Origin: Brachycybe producta
Lineage: Eukaryota; Arthropoda; Diplopoda; Playtdesmida; Andrognathidae
Length of the DNA stretch: 64,000 bases
Reading direction: 5' to 3'
Assembly: GCA_036925085.1 (NCBI GenBank)
Contig: JAUPFP010000043.1
Span: forward strand, 942,632 to 1,006,631
The translations under genes were made by a program, and so were the position numbers. Below are positions 23,623 through 35,895 of this stretch, piece after piece (the first letter of the stretch is position 1; each line of letters begins with the position of its first letter). Under the pieces are notes generated by a model. The model searched no databases. It saw nothing but the letters and a program-made list of their open reading frames with translations, and was not told where the DNA came from.

Positions 23623-25011
23623 ATACACACTTTTTTCAGAGTATATTCAAAGTGTGAATCAATTATTGATAATTAATAAAAAAAAACAATCACCCTACAT
23701 ATTTATTGCAATTTATATTAACATTAAAATGACGTAGGCCTATGTTTGAAATGTTCGATTGAAATTATATACCAGTATTTCTACACATGTTTTTATTTTT
23801 ATTCATACGGTAGTAATATAGTTTAAGAAATAAGTTTATAAACAGCTGATTTTTGAAGCTGATTTGAGCTGATTTCTGTCTGAAGGACAGAATAATCAAA
23901 TTCTGTTCTTCAGAAGAACAAAAAAATAAAAGAAACTGGGAAATGTTTTAGAAACTAGAAAGGTTGCTTAATCACTTAAGATTGCTCCATAAAAATATTT
24001 GTGTAAATGCACGGTAGATGGCGCCTGCAAACTCCATAGATGGCAAACTACACTCGCCAATTAGTTGAAATATAATGCAACCTTTTAGCCCAGAAACACA
24101 ATATAAATGAAGAGAGCAATTGTAGAAATAGCGATGACGCAATTAAAAGTTTGCCACGTGAAAAAAAAAGATCGAATCAGAGTTGAAGAGTGTCGATACA
24201 TTTCTATGGGAGGAGGGACAAAATAAATATTCTACTTGCATTCTTATAAGAGAATTTTCATGTTGATATTTTTCAAAATAAACTTTTATATAGACTAAAA
24301 TTTAAAAAATACCGCCTGTTAAGTTGTTAAGCATTGTCTGCTCGCCGGGGCGCCGAGATTTAGGGGGCGCCAAATTTTTGAATATATACCAGCGTTGTTA
24401 GATTTAAATCATGTTTTAAAACTAAATCACTAGAAAAATCATGATTTAAATCCCTTATATGTGACATATCTGCCTTTTTTATTTTTTTGTTTTAAATCAC
24501 GACTTTCCAAGCTTTTTGTGACTTCTGGGGCTAATTGAGCGCTCCTGAGGCATTTTAGAGCTTTTAGAGCATTTAAATATTTTTCGACTTTTGGCCGTTT
24601 TTCGAAAAAAGCCAAAACTATAGACTTGGCTTTTGACCCATGTTTTCGAATTTTAAAAATTCTTGAATCTTTGTGCTTTTCTATAGGGTTGTTTGATTAA
24701 AATCATGTGATTTAAATAACTCAAAAAATCATGATTTAAATCACTTATATACAAATTTGAAATTTAACAGAAAATTTTTTATACTTTCCGATTTTATTTT
24801 TTATTTTGGTTAATTCTCATTTTTATTAGGACAAAAAAAATAATGAAAACGTCACAAAACAAATGAAGCGAAAAAAAAAAGCCCAATTTATAGCTTTGCT
24901 TAAGATTCTTCTGTGCAAAATTAACTTAATAAATTTATGCAAAATTATTAAATTAAAACGTGCCTTCATAATACTATTTATTAGTGCAAAATATCATCTT
25001 TAGATGTCTTT
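23623..25011. repeat. Gene-free spacer with repeat fragments
   Basis: A family J fragment lies at about 23860-24300. An inverted ATCATGATTTAAATC-type repeat lies at about 24400-24750. From about 24820 the sequence starts to match 28440 onward, which is the left edge of the segmental duplication. No gene is seen. Confidence 0.5.
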
Positions 25012-25803
25012 CTATGAAACTTTTTTTAAACAGTACAATGAGCAGATTTGGAAAAAAAAAAATAGGGCCACTTGTGTAGGTACTGTACCATCTACAGCAT
25101 GTTGTGCATTATCAACACAAATATTGATACGAGAAAGGCTTTTGCCTGTAAATGCCGGGCCAGTAACAACAACCTTTAATTTAAAAAAAAAAAGAAATTA
25201 AAATATATTACTTGTTTCAAATTTAAACCTGAAATAATTAAATAAATGTAATTTTTTTTTTACTTTGAATACAATCTGTCTGTTATATTTCGCATTCAGC
25301 TCAGGAATACAAACTTCAGTACCGTATATGATTTCTAGGTTTTGATCCATTCCTACACTTACGTAACTCGCTTGACCAGCAAGATATTGCTTTTAAAAAC
25401 ATAATTAGTATAAAGAAATAATTAAAGAAAACCGGATAGGAAGGAAGCGATTCGTATTAGCAATGAAATTGAATGCGGCATTCATACTAATTACATCCCA
25501 AACTGTCATATGACAAGTTTTTTTCGTTTTGCAATTATGTAACAAATTACTAAAACTATTTATTTATGCTTGAAATATATTTCTATAAAAACAATGAAGT
25601 ATGGGCAGTTGTATTACATGTTTACCTATTGCTACAACAAATATGAAATAAAGGGGGGGGGGGGGGTTATACCTCTAAAGTGTGTAACTCATTTCCAAGG
25701 CAATCACTAGATCCACCTTCTGAGTTTTCATTAGAAGGAAAATAACTTGTTGCTGTGACAGGCATTCGTACTGGTAGTCCACTGCATTCTGAAGCTGCCA
25801 CGT
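25012..25803 (-). pseudogene. Array pseudogene 5: promoterless copy without exon 1 and with a damaged exon 4
   Basis: Exons 2, 3 and 4 are recognisable at 25673-25803, 25264-25389 and 25012-25173, with splice sites like those of gene 6. Exon 2 gives AASECSGL.VRMPVTATSYFP-type sequence, and exon 3 gives ASYVSVGMD and YGTEVCIPELN. Upstream, the duplicated flank jumps from ATTACCCTCGA straight to sequence that in the gene 6 copy lies beyond the promoter. Exon 1 and the promoter (about 0.4 kb) are therefore deleted. Exon 4 has VVVTGPAF, replacing the conserved Asp with Val. An 11-T run and a short deletion follow and change the C-terminus. This is very likely a pseudogene. Confidence 0.85.
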
Positions 25804-26339
25804 CTTTGTAGAATTTTCAATTTTAAAAGATAAAAAAGTTTTAAAAAAGTTTGTTCAAAGAAATCACATTCCGGTTTAAAAAAAAAATGCATATCTCATA
25901 AACTATAATATAATATAGAAGATATGCTGTATAGACACATTAGAAATTTTAGGGTTTAAAATTTTTCTAACTCTGGTTATTCTGGAGAAATTGAAAACGT
26001 GTTAGTTTTTAAAACGGTAATCGAATCAATTTGTACTTTCATGTTAATATCTCTCAAAATAAACCCTTTTATGGACAAAAATTTAAAAAAACATCATTGA
26101 TTCATTTTCAAAGCTTAGCCTGCCTACTTTGAAAAAAACAGCTCAACATGAAAATAATCTTTGTGGTTGAGCTGCTACCCTTCTAGTTTCTAAAACACTG
26201 TCAAGTTTCTCTTAATTTTGCTCTGAAAATACAAGAATATTCAGAGTTCAATGAGTGTTTATATTTTAAAACCACCTTAAATCAAAAATGTCTTTTTTTT
26301 AATTAAAAATTCTCAACATTTAAAATTAAAACATTGAAC

Positions 26340-26789
26340 ATAAATACGTAAATTACCCTCGAGCTATGACATGAGCTTGACAGCTATGGTTGACAGCTCG
26401 ACTTCAAAACGCTTGAATCTTAAACGTTTGAATCGTTATGTAACGTAATGGATTTGTCATATTTAATCAGCTTTAAATAATGTATCTGAAAGGTGCAAAA
26501 GGCGTTTTTTAAAAAAAACTATATGCGTGTAGAACGAACCCAGACCGTTCTAGAATAGATTCAATTCATATTGAATAAACAAAAAGAGCATAATTAATAT
26601 TTACTCTTATGTCGTCTGTCGTATGTACGCTAGTTAATATATAATTCAGAATTGAACAAGGAAACCTCATTGCGTGAGGCCCATTAAAATTATTACAAAG
26701 TGATCTATTAAATTTGAGAGTGACTAGTCTGATGACGTTTAAAAAAGGTTGGCAAAACATTAAGAGCCCAGAGACTAATGAGTGTTACT
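26340..26789. other. Gene-free remnant of the duplicated flank
   Basis: About 26430-26570 matches about 31790-31915 closely (for example GCGTGTAGAACGAACCCAGA in both). The match marks the right part of the segmental duplication. No coding sequence is seen. Confidence 0.6.
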
Positions 26790-27836
26790 CACAGCTGGGC
26801 AAAATACATTTAAATTAGTATCTTAAATACATAATACAACTAAAACATGTATTTCCATTACAAAATACATTGAAATATTTTAATAAAATGTATTTGGAAT
26901 ACAAAATACAATTGTATCTTACAAGTAGGCTGGTCACCTTTCTTCTTTTGTGGAGGACAGTCCTCCATTCGGAAGAAATGTCGTTCGGCCAGGACTGTCC
27001 TCCACGAAGGCAAACATGTCTTCCACACAATAAATTGTATAAAAACTTAAAATACGTTCGTGGAGGACGGTCCTGGCCTGAGGACAGTTCTTTCTAATGG
27101 ATTACTGTCCTCCACAGGTGGCAAGCCTACTAACAAGATACATTTCAAAATACAAAATACGGCATTTCAAAAGTTGCTGTTTGCCTTTAATAAAACAAGT
27201 TTTTCGAACAAATCATCTGAAATTGAATGTCTCTTTGAACTATTAACAATACGAGCAAATGATAAAAAACGTTCAATAGGACCAGTAGATGCCAAAGTAG
27301 TATTGTAGTGCAGGAATACTTTTTTTTATCAATGGATAGGTATCCATGATACTAACTTTTTTCAGTTTATATTCACCTGTTACTAGTTATTAGTCACTAG
27401 AAGTTGGCTAGACAGGCTTAATGGCAAAAAGTGTGATGTGGGCTAGTCTGCTAGATGTCAGTTGTAGATGACCAGTGATTAATTACTACTAATCAGTCTA
27501 ATCTAAGTATCTTATACTTAAATCTTAATAAAAGTGTGAAAATTTCGCACATTCATTAATTTTTAAAGGTAACACATTACTTAGTATAATAGTACAGTAT
27601 TTCACAGTGGAATACTACATGTATTATACTAAGCAATCTGTTACCTGTAAAAATTGTGCTTTATAAATATAGAAAAATGTATTTTATATATTTTCCAAGA
27701 TACAATACACATGTAAAATGTGTATTCCTAATACAAAATACAATGAACCAGTGTATTCCTAATACAAAATACAAAATACAATTGTATTGGGGATACGTAT
27801 TCCCCAATACGTGTATTCCGATACTGCCCAGCTCTG
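26790..27836. mobile_element. Non-autonomous hAT element with 8-bp target duplication
   Basis: The left end CACAGCTGGGCAAAATAC pairs with the right end GATACTGCCCAGCTCTG. The flanks are GTGTTACT (26782-26789) and GTGTTATT (27837-27844). An 8-bp duplication is typical of hAT transposons. A separate hairpin (about 26925-27130, arms around GTGGAGGACAG and its complement) is nested inside. The open frames in this interval are repeat-derived; no transposase is recognisable. Confidence 0.75.
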
Positions 27837-27844
27837 GTGTTATT

Positions 27845-28695
27845 ATATGGTGTTACTAGAATTGCAAGAAATAGTCTCACAATCATTCAATGAATATATA
27901 GTAAAGTGCAAATATGCAATAGATAGTATTGTTCTTTAAGTGCTCACTTTATATAAATTTTGAAAAGGCCCTTCTATTTTTAAATAAGGTTCAAAAACGC
28001 AAAATAAAAAACACAAAGCTGATGTTTTTTAATAATGGAAAATCTCAAACAAGTGAAATGACAAATTTTTGTTAAAAAAGAGGAGTTGTGGAATATTTAA
28101 AAAAAAAAACATCGAAAAATTGTGACAACAAGACGAAAATACCGGTGACGAGGGGGGTGACGGGGACCGGTTTTGAACTGTCCCAACTTATAGTAGGCGG
28201 TTTATTTTGACAATGCATTTCTATGCTGTTTTTTGGCCCTCTACCACAGGCCCTATAGGCTGCTTAAAGCGTAATAATTCAAACTCAAAAATACCACCAT
28301 TTCCACTTTTGCCCTCCCTCTCCCACTGGGCTAAAACAAATTCCAGCCATATAATGACAAACAAATTATTTAATATTCAAATCATTTTTATTTAATGTTA
28401 TAATGCATTAATTAATACCAAATTCCCATTTTTTAAAAATTAGTCATGACAAAAAAAACGATGTAAACGCAACGGAAAATAAAAACACAAAAAAAAAACA
28501 ACAAAAGAAATTAAAGAAACAAAAAGAAAAAGAAAAATTTGCATAAATTGCATATATGATTCTTCTGTGCTAATTAAATTAACAAATGCAAAATTATTAA
28601 ATTAAAACGTGCCTCCATAATACTATTTAGTAGTTTAATATATGTATATTTTGTGTAATAAATTTATTTTTAATGTCTTTCTATGAAGCGATTTT
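27845..28695. other. Gene-free spacer
   Basis: AT-rich sequence with no recognisable coding domain. From about 28440 it matches 24820 onward, as part of the segmental duplication. Confidence 0.5.
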
Positions 28696-31383
28696 TTAAA
28701 CAGTACAATGGGTATTTCCATATTGTATATTTGGAAAATGTATGGTCACTTGTGTAGGTACTGTACCATCTACAGCATGTTGGTAAGTATCAACACAGAT
28801 ATCGATACGAGAATAACCTGTACCTGTAAATGCTGGACCAGTATCAACAACCTTTAATTTAAAAAGATAATTAAATATATATTTCTTGTTTCAAATTTAA
28901 ACCTGAAATAAATAAATAAATGTAATTTTTTTTACTTTGAATACAATCTGTCTGTTATATTTCGAATTCAGCTCAGGAATACAAATTTCAGTTCCGTATT
29001 TAATGTTCAGGTTTTGATCCATTGCTACACTTACGTAGCTCGCTTGACCATTAAGAAATTGCTTAAGAACATAATTTAATTAATTAGTATGAGGACATTA
29101 TTAAAAAAAATCTTGTAGGAAGAAAGTGATTTCGAAGTATCATTAAATTGAATGTGACACTCTTGCAGATAATTCTATGCATAAAAATAAATTTGTAATA
29201 TGGGCATGGGCGCCCACAAGGGGGGGGGGGCAAGGGTGTGGGGGAGGGGGCATTTGCCCCTTTCTAGATTTGATATTTAATTTTGATTTATGAATTTTGT
29301 TCACACATTTCATTATTTACAATCACCTACACCTCGTCCTTAGGTCATTATTTCGAAGTCCCAACCTTACACTACATCATCATACATTACATAAAAAATA
29401 ACTTAGTTATGTTTATTGAAACATGAATAAGTTTTGTCCTCCCCCCACCCTTTTCTGATAAAAAAAATTCTGCAGGCACCCATGAATATGGGGGCGTCTT
29501 AATTTTCTGACAATGCTTTATTTCAGCTGCACCAGAACACATTGCAATAATAATTGTTAATGGGTCTACATCTTTGGGTTTTGACAATGCATTTCACATG
29601 CTGCAATTTGACTTTTGTCTCTATGCCACAGGCCTTCTTAGTAAAGAAATTCTTTACCAAGGTATCAATAACAGGCATCTGTAGGCAGCTTCAGAATTTC
29701 TTTGGATCCGCCCATTTTATGAGCGTCATCAATTTCTAATTGGTTTGTAACTGGGTCTGATGTCACATGCCCCGCACTTTTTATTTCTAATTGGTTGATA
29801 TTTTGTCTGACGCTCATAAAAGGGCGGAGCCAAAGAAATTCTGAAGCTGTCTACAGATGCCTGTGGTATCAATCTAGATAAATTATAATTAATTAATATA
29901 TGAATAATATATAATTAATATTTGAAAAAATATTTCTTAAAAAAACAAACTTATACAAACCAATAAAGTATAGCAGTTGTTTTAGTTTGCATTTTGATTT
30001 ATACTGTGATAAAATATGAGATAAAACGCTTTTTATACCTCTAAAGTGTGTAACGGATTTTCCTGGCAATCCTTAAATCCACCTTCTGGGCCATCGTTTG
30101 AAGGATAATAACTTGTTGCTGTGGCAGGGTGTGATGTTCCACTGCAATCTGAAGCGGCCAGGTCTTTGTTTGTAGAATTTTAAATTTGAAAAGATTGTTT
30201 AGATAAATTCCATTTTGTTTCAAAATGCATATCTCAGAAATTATATCTATAGGAATCTACATGGTTATACCTTGTACACAACACATGAGTTAATTGAATT
30301 CAAATTAAATGTGTTTAGGTAAATTATACTGGAATCCAGTTAAGGACATACGAACCAAATAAAAATTGACTTTATTATTATTTTAAACTGAAATACTAAA
30401 TTAATATTTTGTCAATTGTTTCTATATATATCAATATTTTCAAGATTATTAACTGAATAAATTGAATTCGAAATATTGTTTGTCCTTCACAGGGCTCTGT
30501 AGAACACGTTTATTATTTAAATGCATTTAAACTATCAGGTGTGTGTACTAGACACATTTGAAATTTTAGGTTTTATGAATAGGCAATTTTCAAACTCTGG
30601 CGCCTCATTAAAAAAAAATTCAGACTGTCATATTACAGTAAATCGTCATATCTAGCTCATAACCTTGTAACAGACAAGTTACAACAGTCAAGTTACAAAA
30701 TATTATTATGACAATTACAGTCATAATCATATTTCCATTGATTAGTGTACAGCATAAAATGACAGGCATAAAATAATAACGGCATAAAGATCGGTATCAT
30801 AAGGTATGACTGTCGCAATTTTATAATTTTTTTTTTCTTCTGCAATTTTTAAGGTCTCTGGTTTGTCTGCTTTTCATAAGTAGGATCACTAAGGAAATAT
30901 TGAAAGTGTGTTAGAAACTAGAATGATAATTACCGAATTACTTAGTAATTCCATGTTTGATATATTTCAAAATAAACCTTTTATAGACAAAAAATTAAAA
31001 CAACAATGTCTACTTAAAGGCGGGCTATTTTAAAACTCGCATAAAAAAGCGTACTTTAAAAGACAGGGAATAATTACTCTGCTTGCAGAATTATAATTTA
31101 AAAGATAGCAAGTGTTTGAGCTGCTACTCTTCTAGTTTTTAAAACACTTAATCATGTTTCTAAAATACAAGAATATTTGAGAGTTCAAGGAATGTCCACA
31201 TTTTAAAACCACCTTAAATCATACCATTTGTTTTAAAAAAATCCTAATATTTAAAATTCTAAATCTTAAACAATGAACATAAATATGCAAATTACCCTCG
31301 ATGGTCTTACCTACAAATAAAATAAGTGCAATCAGAGGCAATATAATTGCCAATTCCAAATTTTTTTCCACAATTTTTGACAT
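28696..31383 (-). CDS. Array gene 6: secreted double-psi beta-barrel-like protein, 159 aa, four exons, minus strand
   Basis: Coding order on the - strand is exon 1 31383-31311, exon 2 30163-30039, exon 3 29061-28936 and exon 4 28851-28696, with phases 1, 0, 0 (480 nt). The signal peptide is MSKIVEKNLELAIILPLIAL, longer and with an acidic residue early on. The mature protein shows SDCSGTSHPATATSYYPSND, GGFKDCQEN, ASYVSVAMDQNL, YGTEICIPELN, VVDTGPAFTGTGYSRIDIC and ends NTHCTV. It keeps the full DTG...IDIC signature. It is the intact twin of the broken copy at 25.0-25.8 kb. Introns contain a Mutator-like MITE, a family G MITE and a family J copy. Confidence 0.87.
29671..29864. mobile_element. 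Mutator-like palindromic MITE with target duplication GGTATCAAT
   Basis: The left end ACAGGCATCTGTAGGCAGC pairs with the right end GCTGTCTACAGATGCCTGT. The inner arms are GGATCCGCCCATTTTATGAG and its inverted counterpart. GGTATCAAT flanks both sides (29661-29669 and 29865-29873). It lies in intron 2 of gene 6. Confidence 0.8.
30268..30556. mobile_element. MITE family G copy in intron 1 of gene 6
   Basis: This is the reverse complement of the repeat at 44043-44360, 56462-56765 and 59366-59685. The ends are TATACCTTGTACACA and its complement, and the interior contains AATTTAAATGCATTTAAA-type palindromes and CACATTTAATTTGAATTC. The four copies are very similar, which suggests recent spread. Confidence 0.7.
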
Positions 31384-31483
31384 AATGAAGTATTTTAAAA
31401 AAAAACTACTAGATACTAGAAACTACTATAGTGCTTTAATAGCAAATGTTGCCAATTTGAAGATTTTAAGTAATCTGGTTGTG

Positions 31484-31668
31484 AATATATATAGCTTAAT
31501 TATTATAGCCTCCAAGCAGCAGCAGCAGCTAGCAGAAATTTGACAACATGAATATGCATAATTTTATTTCCTAAATGAAAATGAAATTAAAAATGGCTTA
31601 ATTTTCTAATTGTATTTGTGACAGTTATTAATTCATTTCGTCCATTGATTAAGATTAAATATTAATTT
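31484..31668 (-). promoter_or_regulatory. Promoter of array gene 6
   Basis: On the - strand GAGGCTATAATAATTAAGC (starting at 31512) leads into TATATATATTCAC, about 100 bases before the start codon at 31383. The TTAATATTTAATCTTAATC module is at about 31650-31668, roughly 150 bases farther up, as in the other array promoters. Confidence 0.7.
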
Positions 31669-31719
31669 ATGTTCATTTCTTTATTTTCAATAAGAATTCC
31701 ATAATGTAATGTCTATAGG

Positions 31720-34700
31720 GCTATGGTTTGACAACGAGACAACAAAAATGTTTCAATTTAAAACGTTTTGAAAACTCTTCCGCACTGTAACGTGATGGAT
31801 TTGTCATATTTAATCAGTTTTGAATAAATGTATCTGAAAGGTGCAAAAGGCGTTTTTTTTAAAACTATATGCGTGTAGAACGAACCCAGACCGTTCTAGA
31901 ATAAATGTAATTCATTAAATTTATCAAATAAGCAACAGGAAAAAAAAAATTAATATTTACTTTCATGTCGTATGTCGAACAAATCCCTCTTTATAACGCA
32001 AATTTTAAAAATAAAACTTGCGTGTGAGGCCCACAAAGTGGTTTATTAAATTTAAAGAGTGTGATGACTACGGTTCGGATTTTCATGCAATATCAAGCAA
32101 ATGTTTCTCAATCTGTGGCCCATGAGCCAATTGTGAAGTAATTACAATCCCCGTTTAGTTCAACCAGCAAATGATGATTTTTTTTCATTCAAAAACACCT
32201 GGTTAGAGGCTAGATAGTTGACAACTGATAGTAACTAGACAGCTAGCCTCTAACCAGTCTTTTTGATTCGATAAAGCATCAATGTAATTGAATTGTTCTA
32301 ATGTTGATGATGATTACTTCACAATTGGCACTTGGGACACAAATTGAGAAACAGGTTTGCTTGATTTTGTATGAAAATTCAAACCCTACTGATGACGTTT
32401 AAAAAAATGTTTTGCATAATATTGAACCTATGGAGAAATGTTCAACAATGTTTGGGACATGTCGGCTGGCCTATCGGGGTATTTTCCCCCAATGGACGTC
32501 CGCTTAATTTTGAGAGCTGGTTATTTAGATTTGAGGGCTGATTTTAAGATGAAACTACATTAAAGTTTAAAAATCGCAGACTAGAAGGAAACAAAGCTGA
32601 TTGTTTTTTTTTAAATAGTAAATCTCAAAAAAGTATAATGATAATATTTTTGTAGAAAAAAGGGGTCTATATGGTTGATAAAAGTAGAATATGATAGTGT
32701 CACTGAGATGCTGTCAGTGCTACAATGACATAGTTTGGCATATCGCAGGGCTGAGTTAAGTTTGAAATTGTTTGGAAAAATTACACGTAAACCGCAGTCC
32801 AGTGATATTCATAAAGCACTATATATGGGCAGGGCTGACCACTCTAAGAAAATTAGGGAGATTTTTGCTTGGACAGATTCATATTATTGGTCTTTTTTCC
32901 CCCTAGAGTTATAAGACAATGGAACTCTCTTCCTGAGGAAGAAGTTGTGAATGGGGATAATTTTGTTTTGTGGGATTCACATTTGTATATTCATTTTGTT
33001 TTTATATATGTGCATGTATATGTGCTTGACAATGCTTAATGATGCATCTGGACTTTTATGTCTCTCTGCCATAGGCCTATTTGGCTGCTAGCAGAGTACT
33101 GGTTGTAATTGTAATTGTAATATATTCTGGTTGGATCCCTGATGTGGAAGTGTTGATCAAGAGAGAATTTGTGGAGCATATCGAAAAAGTAAATCACGTT
33201 CTATTAAAATTTGTTTGACACGTTTCGCATGGCAAATTTTATATTTTCAGAGGACTGTGCCGATGACAGAATGTTACATAATAATAAAACAAGTGTGGCA
33301 CTCAGGGTCGCCACAAGGTAATCCATTGTGGATCCGGATACCACCACCGAAATTGCAACAATTGCCTTTTTTGTTAGTGTTCGCTTCTATTGGACGTCAA
33401 TGGAGTTAAAACAAATTTAACCAATGTTTTTAATGATTATTTTTTAGGTTAGGATTCGAAAGATTTGACAGACGAGAGAAAAGCGCGAAGATTCGAGTTT
33501 TCGAATCTCGAATATTTTTCAAGATTTGCGGGATTCGAGAATTCGAATGTCCCATCCCTAGTTTTAACAAATTGTATTATTATTATTATTATTGTTTACT
33601 TTTTTGCTTTTTTAAACAAATTAACTAGCGGATATGGATACTGGCAAGGGGCTTACGTTTCCCCCCCCCCCTTTCAAAAGCAGAATTTTTTATTTTATAA
33701 GAAAGTTTGTAAGCTTGCTGTGTTCGCAGAATTCTACACATTACAAGCTCATTTTAAAAATTAGCCTTTGGGTCTGTTTACACCAACTCCACTCTGAAAC
33801 CAAATGAATTTTTGCGTGGATTTTAGGCTAATAATTTGTCGCTGGCCATTTTTCTCCTATCCCATCCCCCCCCCCCCCGGTTGAAATTAATTCGAGGCAC
33901 CTCGCAACAGAAGAGCTTTTGATTTTTGAAATACTCTGAGCGCTTCACTTTTAGTAGTTTCTGCTAATTACATCTTCTATTACATTTTAATTACGATTAA
34001 TGAGTTTATTTTAGGAGAAATAATTATATATTCAATGTTTCTTCTACATTAACAAACATAATTATGTTTTTTTTTTTTAAAAACAACGAGTATATTCACT
34101 GCTGAAACACCTTTATTATTTTACAAAGCTTTTGCGTGACACCTTTGTTTCACCCTCGTGACTGTCTAAGACCAGAGAAAGTCGTTGACATAGTCGACAA
34201 AATTAAAAACAATTGATTGTATGACTCGTATATACTTTTTATTAAAAACGCAATTACAACTCTGGATGCGATTTACAATAGGGGGGAATATAGACATTTG
34301 CCCTGAAGGCACTTGCGCTAAAGTAGAGATCTACATAAAGCCCATGGGCCGGTGGGCTTTTGGCTGGGCTGGGCTGGGCCTGGGCCGGCATTTTTATATT
34401 AAAGGTTCATGGGCCTGATGGGCTTTGTGAGCCTGGTGAGGTTCATGGGACTGGTGGGCTTTGTGGGCTTTATGGGCCTGGTGACTGGGTCCAACATAAA
34501 GCCTCATGGGCGGGGCTGGGCTTCAAATTTTTACTCAGTGTAGGTCTCTGCCCTAAAGGGATGATTGCCTTAAATCCACTTGCCCTAAAACCATTTGAGG
34601 TTGGTCAATGATGACGATAAATGATGAGAAATAATATGAGACATAATGATGGGCCATTTGGCCCAGAACTAGGCCTAGATGTGTTTTATGACAGGCTGCC

Positions 34701-35138
34701 CTGCCTGACGTCAACTCCGTAATACTGGAGAAATTATGAAAGACCAAACACAAACTGGATTCGAACAACGGGACCTAAAGTACCGTCATCTGTAAAAAAA
34801 AGAGACAAAGAAAGAGCTAAGAAAACTAAAGCCCGCCACACATGTTCAAGTAACCCTGTCAGGTATACCTATGCAGGCCCGCCCGTACAGGTCGACCGGA
34901 GCATGTAGATGATAAAACTGCACTGTTATTTTGACCAGAACCGGAACATGTGTAGGCACGTGGCTGGCATCAGTTCAGGTGCCAGGCCATCACAGACGAC
35001 TAAAGAAAGCATGAATGATGACAGTTTTACCGGGGCATGTGCATGGTGCACTGCTGTCGTCAGGTCGACCTATTATGATATTGTGTCTGACTGTGTCACA
35101 ACACTCTTTCACTGTAATTTAATTTTGTGACGTTGAGT
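31720..35138. repeat. Gene-free spacer with MITE, LINE and low-complexity repeats
   Basis: The end of the segmental duplication (to about 31920) is followed by a family C MITE (32068-32385) and a CR1-like LINE fragment (32690-32990). A family D fragment (33285-33562) and an ATT microsatellite (33570-33590) follow. Next is a G-rich stretch (about 34340-34520) made of GGGCCTGGTGGGCTTT-like words. The open frames at 33465-33764 and 34221-34611 lie in these repeats and are not called as genes. Confidence 0.6.
32690..32990 (+). pseudogene. CR1-like LINE fragment
   Basis: A + strand reading gives KITRKPQSSDIHKALYMGRA, then IREIFAWTDSYYWSFFPPRV followed by IRQWNSLPEEE. This is the conserved C-terminal end of CR1-type reverse transcriptases. 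It is truncated on the 5' side. Confidence 0.65.
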
Positions 35139-35146
35139 GTATGGAA

Positions 35147-35488
35147 CAAGCATGTCAAACTCAAAGGCTAACATGGGCTAAATAAACAAGGTCTAAGTTT
35201 ATGTGGGCCGCAAAAAAAAAACTTCAATTTTTATGGAAAAACGTAGGTTTTGATTTCGAAAAGTACAGACTTATTAAAAAAAAACAAGGACAATTAACAG
35301 TAAAATTAATGTTTTCTTCCTGTGACACTTGGCATCTCTTCTCTGCTACAATCTTTCCTACTTCGGGGGAAATTTTGTTTGCAGTGATTACTTTCAAAAC
35401 TGACCCAAGTTGAATGTCAGTAATCCTAGATCTGACAGGGGCTGAGCCGCAAAGATATTCGTTGTGGGCCGCGAGTTTGACATGCTTG
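35147..35488. mobile_element. hAT-like element with CAAGCATGTCAAAC ends
   Basis: The left end CAAGCATGTCAAACTC matches the complement of the right end GAGTTTGACATGCTTG exactly. The flanking octamers GTATGGAA and GTGTAGAA agree at six of eight positions, consistent with an aged 8-bp target duplication. There is no intact coding sequence. Confidence 0.65.
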
Positions 35489-35762
35489 GTGTAGAAGGTA
35501 CAAATAATTCAATAACAATTACGAGCTTAGCATTTCTCAATTGTTCCTAACTGACAGCTGTCACAATCTATCAACATGTTGAAGATAAAACAAAAGGGTT
35601 TTATTCTTTTGTTACAAATATGTATTCTTAGTCAAAAAGAACGTAAAACATGGGATGTTTACATGATTGCAGACACAATTTGACAACTATTTGAGCTTCT
35701 GATAAACGGCTTGTGTTTCGATTATGATTTTATAAATATTATTAATTGCAAGCTGCAGATCA

Positions 35763-35788
35763 GAGGCTAATACTTTTGACTATAAATT
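35763..35788 (+). promoter_or_regulatory. Promoter of array gene 7
   Basis: GAGGCTAATACTTTTGACTA followed by TATAAAT, about 110 bases before the start codon at 35896. This is the family core in a diverged form: GAGGCT is kept, TATAATAT is changed, and the TATA box is kept. No clear copy of the TTAATATTTAATC block was found upstream. Confidence 0.55.
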
Positions 35789-35895
35789 AATTAACAATTT
35801 TTATATCAGACATTAATGTTTACGCCGAAAAGTCATCTCCTGAACTTCTGAAACAAGTTAAATTTACAATTCATATTTTCTTAACACTTGTCACA

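Noticed and set aside
26870-27308. Two open frames that might be a hAT transposase remnant
   Set aside because: No hAT dimerisation or catalytic motif can be seen; one frame crosses a nested hairpin.
33465-33764. 99-residue open frame
   Set aside because: It starts in a family D MITE fragment and passes through an ATT microsatellite and a C run; no domain is recognisable.
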